Origin: Burkholderiales bacterium
GTDB lineage: Bacteria > Pseudomonadota > Gammaproteobacteria > Burkholderiales > Burkholderiaceae_F
DNA: 21,768 bases
Assembly: GCA_021298875.1 (NCBI GenBank)
Contig: JAJTHJ010000033.1
Location: forward strand, 1 to 21,768
Reading direction: 5' to 3'
Below, in pieces: positions 1-8,051 of the stretch (the stretch's first letter is position 1; each line of letters opens with the position of its first letter). Both the position numbers and the translations under genes were made by a program. The notes beneath the pieces were generated by a model. It was not told where the DNA came from. It did no database searches and was given only the letters and a program-made list of their open reading frames with translations.

Positions 1-177
1 ACCTTTCAGACCCTGATCGCGCAAACCGCGGTGACCAACGTCGCCACCGGCGACGTGGAGTGGACGGCGCGCACGCGCACCGGCGCGCCAACCAACGTCG
101 AGCGCGAAGTGCAGGGCTTTGTCGATGCGATCGTCCGGGCGATGACGCGCTCCGGCCTGCTGCCGCCGGCGCCCTGA
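1..177 (+). CDS. 3' end of an unidentified protein (possibly a small lipoprotein)
   Basis: The first 58 codons of the window are open in frame 1 and stop at TGA 175-177; the start lies outside the window. The visible C-terminus has a beta-hairpin-like segment (NVATGDVEWTARTRT) followed by an amphipathic helix ending in a Pro-rich tail. A 'xxxATGxVxWxxRxRT' strand followed by a C-terminal helix is reminiscent of LpoB/CsgG-like or DUF4136-like periplasmic lipoproteins, but this resemblance is weak and the function is not assigned. It is followed after 33 bp by the protease-like gene on the same strand. Confidence 0.55.
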   Translation, partial: TFQTLIAQTAVTNVATGDVEWTARTRTGAPTNVEREVQGFVDAIVRAMTRSGLLPPAP

Positions 178-210
178 GCGCGGAAAGAGCCGCTGCCGTA
201 CCGCGCCGAG

Positions 211-957
211 ATGCCCTTCCTGCGCCACCCGACCGAGCCGCTGGACTTCGCCACCGGGGTGGCGCCCGAACGCGCGCGGCGGATCGCTGCGGCGCTGGCG
301 CAGCACGTGCTGCCGCTGCTGGTGCTGCGCGACGGGCGGCTCGAACCGCTCGCCTCCGGCGCGCTGTACTGGTGGCGCGGGCACCTGGCGCTGCTCACCT
401 GCCGGCATCTCTTCGACAGCGGAGTCGCCCTCGGCGATCTGGCGCTGCCGCTTGCCGACGGCCGGCATCTGCCGCTGGCGGCGCTGCGGCCGCGCCTGCT
501 CGAGCACCCGCAGCACGACATCGCCATCATCGCGCTGGCCGCCGGCGCCGCGCGCGCGCGCCTGCTGCGCTGCTGGGCCGCCTTGCCGCTGGCCGCCGAC
601 GAAAGTGCGCCGCCCTGCGCGAGCGATCTCTTCGTGCTGGCCGGCTACCCGTACGCACAAATGCGCCGGCACGACGGCGCGCTGCACGCGCGGCCGGTCG
701 TCTTCTTCAGCCGCGCCGCCGATGCGCCGGCGCGGCTGCACTACGCGCGGCTGGCGCAGCGGATCGACGGCCTCGCCGTGCATACGCCAGCGCTCGACGG
801 GGTGTCCGGCGCCACGCTGTGGGCGGTGCGCGACGAAGGCAAGGCCTGCGCGCTGCAACCGGCCGGCGTGCAGTGCGCCTTCAAGCACGACGCCTATGCC
901 CGCGGCGAGCCCTTTGCGGCGGCACGCGACCTGCTGGCCCGGCTGGCGACGCACTGA
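211..957 (+). CDS. Trypsin-like (chymotrypsin-fold) serine protease, cytosolic
   Basis: This 248-residue protein has the three landmarks of a trypsin-like peptidase in the right order and spacing: His66 in LLTCRHLFD, Asp103 in HDIAIIAL, and Ser199 in DGVSGATLW. A 'GYP' motif about 50 residues before the serine is also usual in this fold. The usual GxSGGP is degenerate here (GVSGATLW), so activity is likely but not certain. There is no signal peptide or membrane segment: the N-terminus is MPFLRHPTEP, so it should act in the cytoplasm, unlike HtrA/Deg proteases, and it has no PDZ domain. The ATG at 211 is the first good start and has only a weak ribosome-binding site. The upstream neighbour (stop at 177) is on the same strand. 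The natural substrate is unknown. Confidence 0.75.
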   Translation: MPFLRHPTEPLDFATGVAPERARRIAAALAQHVLPLLVLRDGRLEPLASGALYWWRGHLALLTCRHLFDSGVALGDLALPLADGRHLPLAALRPRLLEHPQHDIAIIALAAGAARARLLRCWAALPLAADESAPPCASDLFVLAGYPYAQMRRHDGALHARPVVFFSRAADAPARLHYARLAQRIDGLAVHTPALDGVSGATLWAVRDEGKACALQPAGVQCAFKHDAYARGEPFAAARDLLARLATH

Positions 958-961
958 CGCC

Positions 962-980
962 GGCGCGAACGCACCGCGCC
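962..980. terminator. Hairpin between convergent genes
   Basis: GGCGCG (962-967), a 7-base loop, then CGCGCC (975-980) forms a perfect 6-bp stem. It fills the 22-bp gap between the convergent protease-like gene and the SRPBCC gene. There is no T-tract, so it may only assist termination. In DNA this GC-rich, chance is a real alternative. Confidence 0.3.
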
Positions 981-1585
981 TACTTGACCGCAACAGCCAA
1001 CTGCCGCCGCTCGATTTCGGCCAGCAGCGCCTCGAACTGCCCGCGCACGCTTGAACGCATCGACCAGGTGCCGAGCAAGGCGAGCAGCAACGGCGACTCG
1101 TCGGGCCCCACGTCCAACTCGGCGCCGAACTCGAGCCGGACGCCCGGCCGTCCATCCACCGGCACTACGGTCAGCAGGTAATAGCCGCGGTAGGCGGTCA
1201 GACTGGGCGGGGCGCCATCGACCCAGTCGGGCAGCAGGCGGCTGTCGACGCGGTGCGGCCGCTGGTGTTCGATCGACAAACGCGTCCGTACCGGGCGGTC
1301 GATCAGAAAGCTGCCCGCGGTGCTGACGAACTCCACCATCCGCCGCTCGCCCTCGCGCGACACCACCTGCGCGCGCTGCATGCCAGGAACGAACTGCGTC
1401 ATCCGCGGGTAGTCGACGACCGTGTCCCACGCCAGCGCGAGCTCGGCCGGCACGACGCCCACCGCCAGCACCTTGAAGTGGCTGCCGTCGCGCTCGACCT
1501 TGACCTCCGCGGTCGGCGCCGCCAGCGCCGGCGCGGCGGCACTAAGGAGCGCTGCGGCCAGCCAGCCGGCGAATCGCCTGCGCAT
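980..1585 (-). CDS. Secreted SRPBCC/START-like domain protein
   Basis: The product is 201 residues. The chosen ATG at 1585 begins MRRRFAGWLAAALL, a classic Sec signal peptide with probable cleavage after the Ala-rich stretch near residue 23; longer in-frame starts upstream lack this logic. The mature part reads like a START/polyketide-cyclase (SRPBCC) fold: an early 'LAWDTVVDYPRMTQFVPGM' segment, a central antiparallel sheet containing 'VEFVSTAGSFLIDRPVRTR', and a long C-terminal helix (RGQFEALLAEIE). Such domains bind hydrophobic ligands in a cavity; the ligand cannot be told from sequence. The start overlaps the 3' end of nudB by 44 bp, so it is probably the last gene of the aspS-peptidase-nudB transcript. 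A periplasmic location is inferred from the signal peptide. Confidence 0.8.
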   Translation of the reverse strand: MRRRFAGWLAAALLSAAAPALAAPTAEVKVERDGSHFKVLAVGVVPAELALAWDTVVDYPRMTQFVPGMQRAQVVSREGERRMVEFVSTAGSFLIDRPVRTRLSIEHQRPHRVDSRLLPDWVDGAPPSLTAYRGYYLLTVVPVDGRPGVRLEFGAELDVGPDESPLLLALLGTWSMRSSVRGQFEALLAEIERRQLAVAVK

Positions 1586-2006
1586 TGGTCCAGGAAAAGC
1601 ACGCTTCGGCCGCGGCGCGCCAGGGCAGCCACTGCGCGCGCAGATGCTCGCGCGGCGCCAGCACCGGATCGAAACGAGTCGCCACGCGCAGGCCAAAGAC
1701 ATGCTCGACATTGTGCGTCACGCCCGGCGCGTAGCGGTGCCGCCAGTGCGGGTAGATCGTGTAGCGGTGGGTGAGCGCCCAGTCGTCGAAGTCGGCCGGG
1801 GCGCGCACGAGGCCGGTTTCTTCCGCCACCTCGCGCGCGCAGGTGGCGGCGAGCGGCTCGTCCAGCGCGTCGCGGCTGCCGGTGACCGACTGCCAGAAGC
1901 CGGGGTGATCGGCGCGCTCCAGCAGCAGCACGTCCGCAGCCGGCGTGTGGATCACGACCAGGACCGATTCGGGAAGCTTGCACGTTGCTACCGTCAAGGC
2001 GCTCAC
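1542..2006 (-). CDS. nudB: Dihydroneopterin triphosphate pyrophosphatase (Nudix hydrolase)
   Basis: NudB removes pyrophosphate from 7,8-dihydroneopterin triphosphate in folate synthesis. The protein follows E. coli NudB closely: 'PESVLVVIHT' near the N-terminus, 'FWQSVTGS', the Nudix box with REVAEETGL, and the diagnostic 'HWRHRYAPGVTHNVEHVF' before a C-terminal 'SWTNAQAIRRL'. The Nudix box has six rather than five residues between its Gly and first Glu. I chose the GTG at 2006, giving 154 residues: it overlaps the upstream stop as GTGA and has a GGTGGGG ribosome-binding site about 8 bases before it. The GTG at 2024 would add six residues. nudB next to aspS is a common arrangement in betaproteobacteria, though here a peptidase gene lies between them. 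Confidence 0.9.
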   Translation of the reverse strand: MSALTVATCKLPESVLVVIHTPAADVLLLERADHPGFWQSVTGSRDALDEPLAATCAREVAEETGLVRAPADFDDWALTHRYTIYPHWRHRYAPGVTHNVEHVFGLRVATRFDPVLAPREHLRAQWLPWRAAAEACFSWTNAQAIRRLAGRSAP

Positions 2007-3334
2007 GGCGATTGCCCCACCCACTCGACCAGAAGCTCATCGAACGCGCTGGCGCCGGCGGCAGCGCGCAGGCGCTCGACGACCGCCGGCGGCAAGCGCC
2101 CCTGGGGATACTCGGCCGTCAGCAGGAACGGCAGTTCGTCGTCGAGCGAGCGCTTTCCTGCGCTGGCCGCAAGGATCGCCTGATCGACGGCCAGCCAGAA
2201 GTTCGATCCCTCCGTGTACAGCAGGCCGTAGGCGCTGAAGTCGCCGTCATCGATCTGCCGCTGCACCGCCAGTAGCGTTTGCCGCGGCGGCGCCGTCAGC
2301 GGCGGATAGCGGCGCTCGACGAGGTGCAGCGCACCGACCCCAGGATCGGCCCGGCGCAGCGCCTTGCGCGCGTAGTACTCGGCAAGGCTCTCGTTGAGCC
2401 AGTGCGGCAGCGGCTGAGGCGCCAGCTGGTGGAACTGCTCGTGCAGGACCAGCAGTTGCGCAAACGGCAGGCGCAGGGGCTGCGCGCGCCCCTCGACGGT
2501 CGCCACGTTGGCCAGGATCGACGAACTCCCCGCCGCACCGCCGGTCGCGCGCTGCGACTCTTCGATGGGCAGCCAGACGACGATCGACGGCTCCGTCGTC
2601 GGCGTCGCACGCACCACCTGCGCCAGATAGTCGAGGCCGGCGCGGTGCACGCGCTCGATCGCTGCGTAGTCGGCCTCGGCCACCTTCAGGTAAACGACCG
2701 GGCGGCCGCCCGCGACAAACCGGCGGGTCGGCAGGCTGCCGCCGGCGAAGTAGAACTCCGGCGCGGCGTCCAGCCCCGGCACGGTGCGCCGCGCGGCCGA
2801 GCCGCGCGCCATGCCGCCCAGCACCTCGCCCACGCCGCGAAACTCGATTAGCGCACCGCTTTCGGTGCCCGGCGCCCGCAGCAGTGAAGCGGGCTCCGAC
2901 ACCAGCCAGAACTTGCGCACCGGGTCGTAGAGGTTTTGCTGGTTGGACGCGTCCACGCCCAGCGGGCCGAGCGTGTCGAAGGCGATGGTCCAGGTCAGTT
3001 CGCGGCAGCCGGTGCGCGGGAGATGCCACCCGTCCTTGCGCAACGGCACGCCGCGCCCGTCGCAGCTCAGCCGCTCGGCCTGGATCGCCACCCCGATCTG
3101 CGCGCCCCGTGCCTGCACCGGCGCGGTGGCGAGGAAGCGCTCCCCCGCCGGCGCTGCCAGGCGCACCTGGGCTGTGGTCGGCTTGGCCGGGTCAAGCGTG
3201 ACCTCGTAGACGAGTTCAGCGGCGGCCGCGGTGCCGAGTGTCGCGACCGCGAGCAAGGCCGCGGCAGCGACACGCAGCGGAACGCGAAGCAATCCGCGAA
3301 CCCCGCTGCCGCGCCTTGCGCCGCCCGCCCTCAC
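2003..3334 (-). CDS. Secreted zinc metallopeptidase, gluzincin (peptidase MA-like) type
   Basis: This 443-residue protein has an N-terminal signal peptide (Arg-rich start, then VAAAALLAVATLGTAAAA, likely cleaved near residue 39). The metal site is clear: HEQFH at residues 298-302, with the third ligand Glu315 in 'HWLNESLAEYYARK'. HExxH followed by WLNEx(x)AEYY is typical of gluzincins of the M1/M61/DUF1570 superfamily. The N-terminal ~200 residues look like a beta-rich domain, as in M61-like proteins. The GTG at 3334 is chosen because it overlaps the aspS stop as GTGA and immediately precedes the signal peptide; in-frame sequence further upstream is only the shadow of aspS. The stop overlaps the nudB start by 4 bp. 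It probably acts in the periplasm; substrate unknown. Its place between two housekeeping genes is unusual. Confidence 0.82.
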   Translation of the reverse strand: MRAGGARRGSGVRGLLRVPLRVAAAALLAVATLGTAAAAELVYEVTLDPAKPTTAQVRLAAPAGERFLATAPVQARGAQIGVAIQAERLSCDGRGVPLRKDGWHLPRTGCRELTWTIAFDTLGPLGVDASNQQNLYDPVRKFWLVSEPASLLRAPGTESGALIEFRGVGEVLGGMARGSAARRTVPGLDAAPEFYFAGGSLPTRRFVAGGRPVVYLKVAEADYAAIERVHRAGLDYLAQVVRATPTTEPSIVVWLPIEESQRATGGAAGSSSILANVATVEGRAQPLRLPFAQLLVLHEQFHQLAPQPLPHWLNESLAEYYARKALRRADPGVGALHLVERRYPPLTAPPRQTLLAVQRQIDDGDFSAYGLLYTEGSNFWLAVDQAILAASAGKRSLDDELPFLLTAEYPQGRLPPAVVERLRAAAGASAFDELLVEWVGQSP

Positions 3335-5160
3335 TCGACCCCATGCCCCTCGCGCGCGGGCCGCGCTGCGACGGCTTGCGGCTCGCCGCGCAGCCGGATA
3401 TGCAACTCGCGCAACTGCTTTTCGTCCACCGCGCTCGGCGCCTGTGTGAGCAGGCACTGCGCGCGCTGGGTCTTGGGGAAGGCGATCACGTCGCGGATGC
3501 TGTCGGCGCCGGCCATCATCGTGACGATGCGATCCAGCCCGAAGGCGATGCCGCCGTGCGGCGGCGCGCCGTATTGCAGCGCGTCCAGCAGGAAGCCGAA
3601 CTTGGCACGCGCTTCGTCCGGCCCGATCTTGAGCGCGCTGAAGACCTTGCTCTGCACGTCGGCGCGGTGGATCCGCACGCTGCCGCCGCCAATCTCCCAG
3701 CCATTGAGCGCCATGTCGTAGGCCTTGGCCAGGCACTTGCCGGGGTCGGTGGTGAGCAGGTCGAGGTGCTCGTCCTTGGGGCTGGTGAAGGGGTGATGCG
3801 CGGCGACGTAGCGCTGCGCTTCCTCGTCGAACTCGAACATCGGAAAGTCCACCACCCACAACGGCTTCCAGCCCGGTGCGGACAGGCCGTGCTTGCGGCC
3901 GAATTCGCTATGGCCGATCTTAGTGCGCAGCGCGCCGAGCGCATCGGCAACGACCTTGGCGCGGTCGGCGCCGAAGAAGATCAGGTCGCCGTCTTGCGCG
4001 GACGTAGCGGAGACGATCGCGGCTAGCGCCGCGTCGTGCAGGTTCTTGACGATCGGGCTTTGCAGGCCGTCGCGGCCTTTGGCTCGCTCGTTGACCTTGA
4101 TGTAGGCCAGCCCCTTGGCGCCGTAGATCTTGACGAACTCGGTGTAGCCGTCGATCTCGCTTCTCGGCATCTCGCCACCGTGCGGGATGCGCAGTGCGGC
4201 GACACGGCCGTCGGCGAGTTCCGCTGCGGCACGGAACACCTTGAACTCCACGTCGCGCAGCGCGTCGGTGAGTTCCGTCAGCTCCAGCGCCACGCGCAGG
4301 TCGGGCTTGTCCGAACCGTACCGGCGCATCGCCTCCGCATAGCTCATCACCGGAAAGGGGTTCGGCAAGTCCACGTCCAGCACTTCCTTGAACACCACGC
4401 GGATCATTTCTTCCATCGGCGCGCGGATTTCGGCCTCGCCCAGGAACGAGGTCTCGATATCGATCTGCGTGAACTCCGGCTGGCGGTCGGCCCGCAGGTC
4501 TTCGTCGCGGAAGCACTTGACGATCTGGTAGTAGCGGTCGAAGCCCGCCACCATCAGCAACTGCTTGAACAACTGCGGGCTTTGCGGCAGCGCGAAGAAC
4601 TGCCCCGCGTGCACGCGCGAGGGCACCAGGTAGTCGCGCGCGCCTTCGGGCGTGCTCTTGGTGAGCATCGGTGTCTCGATGTCGATGAAGCCCGCGGCAT
4701 CGAGGTACTTTCGCACCGCCATCGCCACGCGGTAGCGCAGCTTGAGGTTGTTCTGCATCGCCGGCCGGCGCAGATCGAGCACGCGATGCGTGAGGCGCGT
4801 GGACTCGGACAGGTCGTCGTCGTCCAGTTGGAACGGCGGCGGCACCGAGGGGTTGAGAATCTCGATCGACTCGCACAGCACTTCGATCTCGCCCGACACG
4901 AGGTTGGCGTTGGCCGTGCCCTCGGGCCGGCGCCGCACGAGGCCGGTCACTTGCAGGCAGAACTCGTTGCGGATTTTTTCGGCGACGGCAAAGAGCGCGG
5001 GGCGGTCGGGGTCGCACACCACCTGCACCAGCCCTTCGCGGTCGCGCAGGTCGATGAAGATCACCCCGCCGTGGTCGCGGCGGCGGTGCACCCAGCCCAT
5101 CAGGGTGACGGTGTGGCCGATGAATTTGCTGTCCACCAGGCCGGCGTATTCGGTACGCAT
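3331..5160 (-). CDS. aspS: Aspartyl-tRNA synthetase, bacterial type, probably non-discriminating
   Basis: This 609-residue class II synthetase charges tRNA(Asp) with aspartate. It starts MRTEYAGLVDSKFIG at ATG 5160, matching the family, with GGAG 8 bases upstream. It has the N-terminal OB-fold anticodon-binding domain (about 1-110), the catalytic core with motif 2 (FRDEDLRADRQPEFTQIDIE), the bacterial GAD insertion (roughly 290-420), and motif 3 (GGIAFGLDRIV). Two specificity positions carry His30 (RRRDHGG) and Gly81 (RRPEGTA), where E. coli has Leu and Lys. This His/Gly pair marks non-discriminating AspRS, which also charges tRNA(Asn) for amidation by GatCAB. The stop overlaps the peptidase start by 4 bp. 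The ~200-bp leader up to DUF502 contains a small hairpin (GCCGGA/TCCGGC near 5237-5253) and no convincing promoter. Confidence 0.97.
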   Translation of the reverse strand: MRTEYAGLVDSKFIGHTVTLMGWVHRRRDHGGVIFIDLRDREGLVQVVCDPDRPALFAVAEKIRNEFCLQVTGLVRRRPEGTANANLVSGEIEVLCESIEILNPSVPPPFQLDDDDLSESTRLTHRVLDLRRPAMQNNLKLRYRVAMAVRKYLDAAGFIDIETPMLTKSTPEGARDYLVPSRVHAGQFFALPQSPQLFKQLLMVAGFDRYYQIVKCFRDEDLRADRQPEFTQIDIETSFLGEAEIRAPMEEMIRVVFKEVLDVDLPNPFPVMSYAEAMRRYGSDKPDLRVALELTELTDALRDVEFKVFRAAAELADGRVAALRIPHGGEMPRSEIDGYTEFVKIYGAKGLAYIKVNERAKGRDGLQSPIVKNLHDAALAAIVSATSAQDGDLIFFGADRAKVVADALGALRTKIGHSEFGRKHGLSAPGWKPLWVVDFPMFEFDEEAQRYVAAHHPFTSPKDEHLDLLTTDPGKCLAKAYDMALNGWEIGGGSVRIHRADVQSKVFSALKIGPDEARAKFGFLLDALQYGAPPHGGIAFGLDRIVTMMAGADSIRDVIAFPKTQRAQCLLTQAPSAVDEKQLRELHIRLRGEPQAVAARPAREGHGVE

Positions 5161-5359
5161 GAGTAAAGCTCCGTAACGGGTGAGCCGCAGCGCGGCGCGC
5201 GCGGCGGCAAGGTTGTTCTTGCGGGCTTGATGTTGAGCCGGACGGATCCGGCGCAAGGTGGGGTCGAGCGGACGCGACGCCGCCCGACCCTAGCGGTTTC
5301 GGTCGGTGCGCGGCCGGGGGGCCAGCAGGCAGGTGGGGTCAATCGACATGGCCGGCATC

Positions 5360-5995
5360 TTACTGACCGAGCGGCTTCGGCTCAACCGCGGGCCGCGCGA
5401 CCGTGCCGCCCGGCGTCACCACACCGAGCGAGACGTGGAACTTCAACGCATCGTCCACCGTGATGTCGGCGTCGCGCAGTTCCGCTTCGGCGACAAACAG
5501 CACGTAACCAGAGGTCGGGTTCGGCGCGGTCGGCACATAGACGGTGACGAAGCCTGCGCCCAGCTTGCGCTCCACCGGCGCGCTCGGCTCGCCGACGATG
5601 AAGCCGAGTGTCCAGTGCCCCGGCTGCGGAAACTGCACCAGCACCACCTTGCGGAAGGCGTTGCCCTTGGGCGAGAGCATGGTGTCGGACACCTGCTTCA
5701 CGCTGGAGTAGATGGAACGCACGATCGGGATGCGCGAGAGCAAGCCCTCCCACCAGCGCAGCAGCCGGCGGCCGAAGAAGTTGCGCGCCAGCACGCCGGT
5801 GGCCAGCACGATCAGCACCGAAAGGATCAACCCGAAGCCCGGGATGTGGACGCCAAAAATCTGATCCGGATGCCAGGCGCGCGGCAGCAGCACCAGCGTG
5901 CGGTCGAGCGTGGTCAGGATGATGTCGAGGATCCACAGCGTGATGGCGAGCGGCAGCCAGATCAGCAGGCCGGGGACCAGGTACTTCTTGAGCAT
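5360..5995 (-). CDS. DUF502 family inner-membrane protein
   Basis: The 211-residue product starts MLKKYLVPGLLIWLPLAITLW at ATG 5995. It has two transmembrane segments: residues about 5-29, and about 50-72 (PGFGLILSVLIVLATGVLARN). The strongly conserved DUF502 stretch follows (RIPIVRSIYSSVKQVSDTMLS), then a soluble beta-rich part ending in a Pro-rich tail. Length and order are normal for the family, whose biochemical role is not established. No good Shine-Dalgarno is seen. The gene sits between the fmdB-like gene and aspS on the same strand, an order often found in betaproteobacteria, so co-expression is likely. Confidence 0.92.
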   Translation of the reverse strand: MLKKYLVPGLLIWLPLAITLWILDIILTTLDRTLVLLPRAWHPDQIFGVHIPGFGLILSVLIVLATGVLARNFFGRRLLRWWEGLLSRIPIVRSIYSSVKQVSDTMLSPKGNAFRKVVLVQFPQPGHWTLGFIVGEPSAPVERKLGAGFVTVYVPTAPNPTSGYVLFVAEAELRDADITVDDALKFHVSLGVVTPGGTVARPAVEPKPLGQ

Positions 5996-6027
5996 CGTCG
6001 ACGATCGGCTGGTCGCGGGCGGCAGAC

Positions 6028-6141
6028 CCTTGCCCCCACCCTAACCCTCCCCCGCTTCGCAGGGGAGGGAATGGCTGCCGCGGTGGGGTCTTCTCCCCTC
6101 GCCCGCATCAGCGGGAGAGGGGCGGGGGTGAGGGCAAAGGG
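6028..6141. repeat. Dispersed GC-rich palindromic intergenic repeat, copy 1
   Basis: This element lies between the fmdB-like and DUF502 genes. Imperfect outer inverted ends (CCCTTGCCCCCACCC at 6028 and its approximate complement ending at 6141) enclose two hairpins: CCCTCCCC (6045-6052) with GGGGAGGG (6062-6069), and CCCGC-ATCA-GCGGG (6102-6115). Twenty-three bases (6098-6120) recur exactly, in reverse complement, at 18256-18278. The general pattern matches the short intergenic palindromes common in high-GC proteobacteria. It might act as a processing or termination site in the transcript. Confidence 0.75.
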
Positions 6142-6174
6142 CGCAACGCGCGCCGAGGTGCTTCAAGTGGGCTG

Positions 6175-6516
6175 CTAACTGCACGCCGCACACGCGCCTG
6201 TCCCGCAGGCGGGCGCGGCGGCTTTGGCATCGGCAGCCTTGGTTTCGGCGGGTTTGCCGTCGGACGGCTTGCTGTCGTTGGCCGCCGGGGTGGTGTCGGT
6301 CTTGGTCTCGCCGTCCTTCTTCGCCGTGGCGCCGTTGCCCTTGAAGTCGGTCGCATACCAGCCGCTGCCTTTCAACTGGAAGCCGGCGGCGGTCAACTGT
6401 TTGGCGAGCGACGGGGCGCCGCAGTCGGGGCAGTCGGTCAGCGGCGGGTCGGAGATTTTTTGCAGCTTCTCCACCTCGGTGCCGCAGTCGTCGCACTTGT
6501 AGGCATAAATCGGCAT
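6175..6516 (-). CDS. FmdB-family zinc-ribbon protein
   Basis: This is a 113-residue protein starting MPIYAYKCDDCG at ATG 6516, with a strong AGGAGG six bases upstream. Two CxxC pairs (Cys8/Cys11 and Cys29/Cys32) form the FmdB zinc ribbon. The family core 'TAAGFQLKGSGWYATDF' follows. The rest is a low-complexity Lys/Ala/Asp/Pro tail of about 45 residues ending in a second Cys-rich cluster (CGTGACAACS), which could bind another metal. FmdB was named as a putative regulator in methylotrophs, but the function of this small family is not firmly known. It is the first gene of the fmdB-DUF502-aspS strand and is divergent from the glutamine-synthetase-like gene, separated by 150 bp. Confidence 0.92.
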   Translation of the reverse strand: MPIYAYKCDDCGTEVEKLQKISDPPLTDCPDCGAPSLAKQLTAAGFQLKGSGWYATDFKGNGATAKKDGETKTDTTPAANDSKPSDGKPAETKAADAKAAAPACGTGACAACS

Positions 6517-6666
6517 CGGTTTCCTCCTGACGTGTCTGGGTCTGGCCAGCAAAAAGCGCGCCGGATTATCGCCGAGCAGCGCGCGCGGCGAGGAATTGCG
6601 GGCGCAGCCCGGCGGATTCAAGCCGCGCGGCACAATGCGCTCTTCCACCCGCAGGAGCGCACCACC

Positions 6667-8040
6667 ATGCCCGCCCGCCCGCGCAAGCCCGCACAACACC
6701 CCGCGCTCGCCGCGGTCGCCGCCGCCAAACAGCCGAAGGTCAAGGTCGCGGTCAGCGACATCGACGGCGTGCTGCGCGGCAAATACTTGCACCGCGACAA
6801 GTTTTTCTCGGCCGTGGACGGCGGCTTCGGCTTCTGCGACGTCGTGTTCGGCTGGGACATGATGGACGCCTGCTACGACAACACCACGCTGACCGGCTGG
6901 CACCACGGCTTTCCCGACGCACAGGTGCGGCTCGACCTCGCCACCCACCGCCAGGTGCCCTGGGACGGTGGCATCGATTTCTTTCTCGGCGAGTTCGTCA
7001 CCGGCGCGGGCGCGCCGCACCCGCTGTGCCCGCGCCAGGTGTTGAAGCGCGTACTGGCCCGCGCCGCCAAACTCGGCGTGCAGCCGATGTGCGGGCTGGA
7101 GTTCGAGTGGTTCAACTTCCGCGAGACGCCGCAGTCCTGGGCGGCCAAGCGCGGCGTGGACCCCACACCGATCACGCCGGGCATGTTCGGCTACTCGCTG
7201 CTGCGCGCCAACGAGAACCGCGAGTTCTTCAACGCGCTGCTGGACGAGTTGCTCGCCTTTGACGTGCCGATCGAAGGGCTGCACACCGAAACCGGCCCCG
7301 GCGTGTACGAGGCGGCGATCCAGTTTTCCGCCGCACTTGAAGCCGCCGACCGCGCGCTGCTCTTCAAGGCGGGCGCGAAGGAGATCGGCGCACGCTTCGG
7401 CATCATGCCGAGCTTCATGGCCAAGTGGAGCGCGCAGTACCCCGGGTGCAGCGGGCACGTGCATCAGTCGCTCTCGGACGGCAAGAAAAATCTCTTCTTC
7501 GATGCCAAAGGCCGGCACGGCATGAGCAAGCTCTTCGAGAGCTATCTCGCCGGGCAGATCGCGGTGGCGCTGGAGTTCGCGCCGATGTTCTGGCCGACGA
7601 TCAACAGCTACAAGCGGCTGGTCGATGGTTTCTGGGCGCCCGTCAAACCCACCTGGGGGTTGGACAACCGCACCGCCAGCTTCCGCGTGATCGCCGGCTC
7701 GCCCAAAAGCACGCGGCTGGAGACGCGCTGCCCCGGCGCCGACATCAACCCCTATCTGGCAGTCGCCGCGCTGGTCGCCGCCGGCCTGCACGGCGTGGAG
7801 AAAGGCTTGAAGCTCACCGCACCGCCGATCACCGGCACCAACCAGGGCGCCGAGCACATCGCCCGTGCACCGCGCTCGCTCGCGGAGACCACCGCGATCT
7901 TCCGCCAAAGTGCCGTGGCGCGCGACTGGCTGGGCGACGACTTCGTCGAGCACTTTGCCGCCACCCGCGACTGGGAATGGCGGCAGTGGCAGGACGGGGT
8001 GACGGATTGGGAGTTGAAGCGGTATTTCGAGATCGTCTAA
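6667..8040 (+). CDS. Glutamine-synthetase-like gamma-glutamyl-amine ligase (PuuA/GlnA4-like)
   Basis: Members of this branch use ATP to couple the glutamate side-chain carboxyl to an amine rather than to ammonia. The 457-residue length matches PuuA and is close to GlnA. Glutamine-synthetase landmarks are present: DIDGVLRGK (31-39), metal-binding CGLEFEWF (142-149), HTETGPGVYE (206-215), the SGHVHQSL nucleotide/glutamate segment (262-269), and ETRCPGADINPYLA (352-365). The N-terminal form 'DxxGxxRGK' and the absence of GlnA's usual adenylylation-loop sequence favour the amine-ligase branch. The ATG at 6667 has GGAG 9 bases upstream. The RutE-like gene follows after 11 bp. Alcohol dehydrogenase, aldehyde dehydrogenase and glutamyl-hydrolase genes at 14357-17854 suggest an amino-alcohol substrate such as ethanolamine (inference). 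Putrescine or another amine remains possible. Confidence 0.85.
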   Translation: MPARPRKPAQHPALAAVAAAKQPKVKVAVSDIDGVLRGKYLHRDKFFSAVDGGFGFCDVVFGWDMMDACYDNTTLTGWHHGFPDAQVRLDLATHRQVPWDGGIDFFLGEFVTGAGAPHPLCPRQVLKRVLARAAKLGVQPMCGLEFEWFNFRETPQSWAAKRGVDPTPITPGMFGYSLLRANENREFFNALLDELLAFDVPIEGLHTETGPGVYEAAIQFSAALEAADRALLFKAGAKEIGARFGIMPSFMAKWSAQYPGCSGHVHQSLSDGKKNLFFDAKGRHGMSKLFESYLAGQIAVALEFAPMFWPTINSYKRLVDGFWAPVKPTWGLDNRTASFRVIAGSPKSTRLETRCPGADINPYLAVAALVAAGLHGVEKGLKLTAPPITGTNQGAEHIARAPRSLAETTAIFRQSAVARDWLGDDFVEHFAATRDWEWRQWQDGVTDWELKRYFEIV

Positions 8041-8051
8041 CCGGGACAACC

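Noticed and set aside
6175..8049. Very long minus-strand open frame opposite the glutamine-synthetase-like gene
   Set aside because: Only its last 113 codons (the FmdB-like protein from ATG 6516) have family features and a ribosome-binding site; the rest is the antisense shadow of a high-GC gene.
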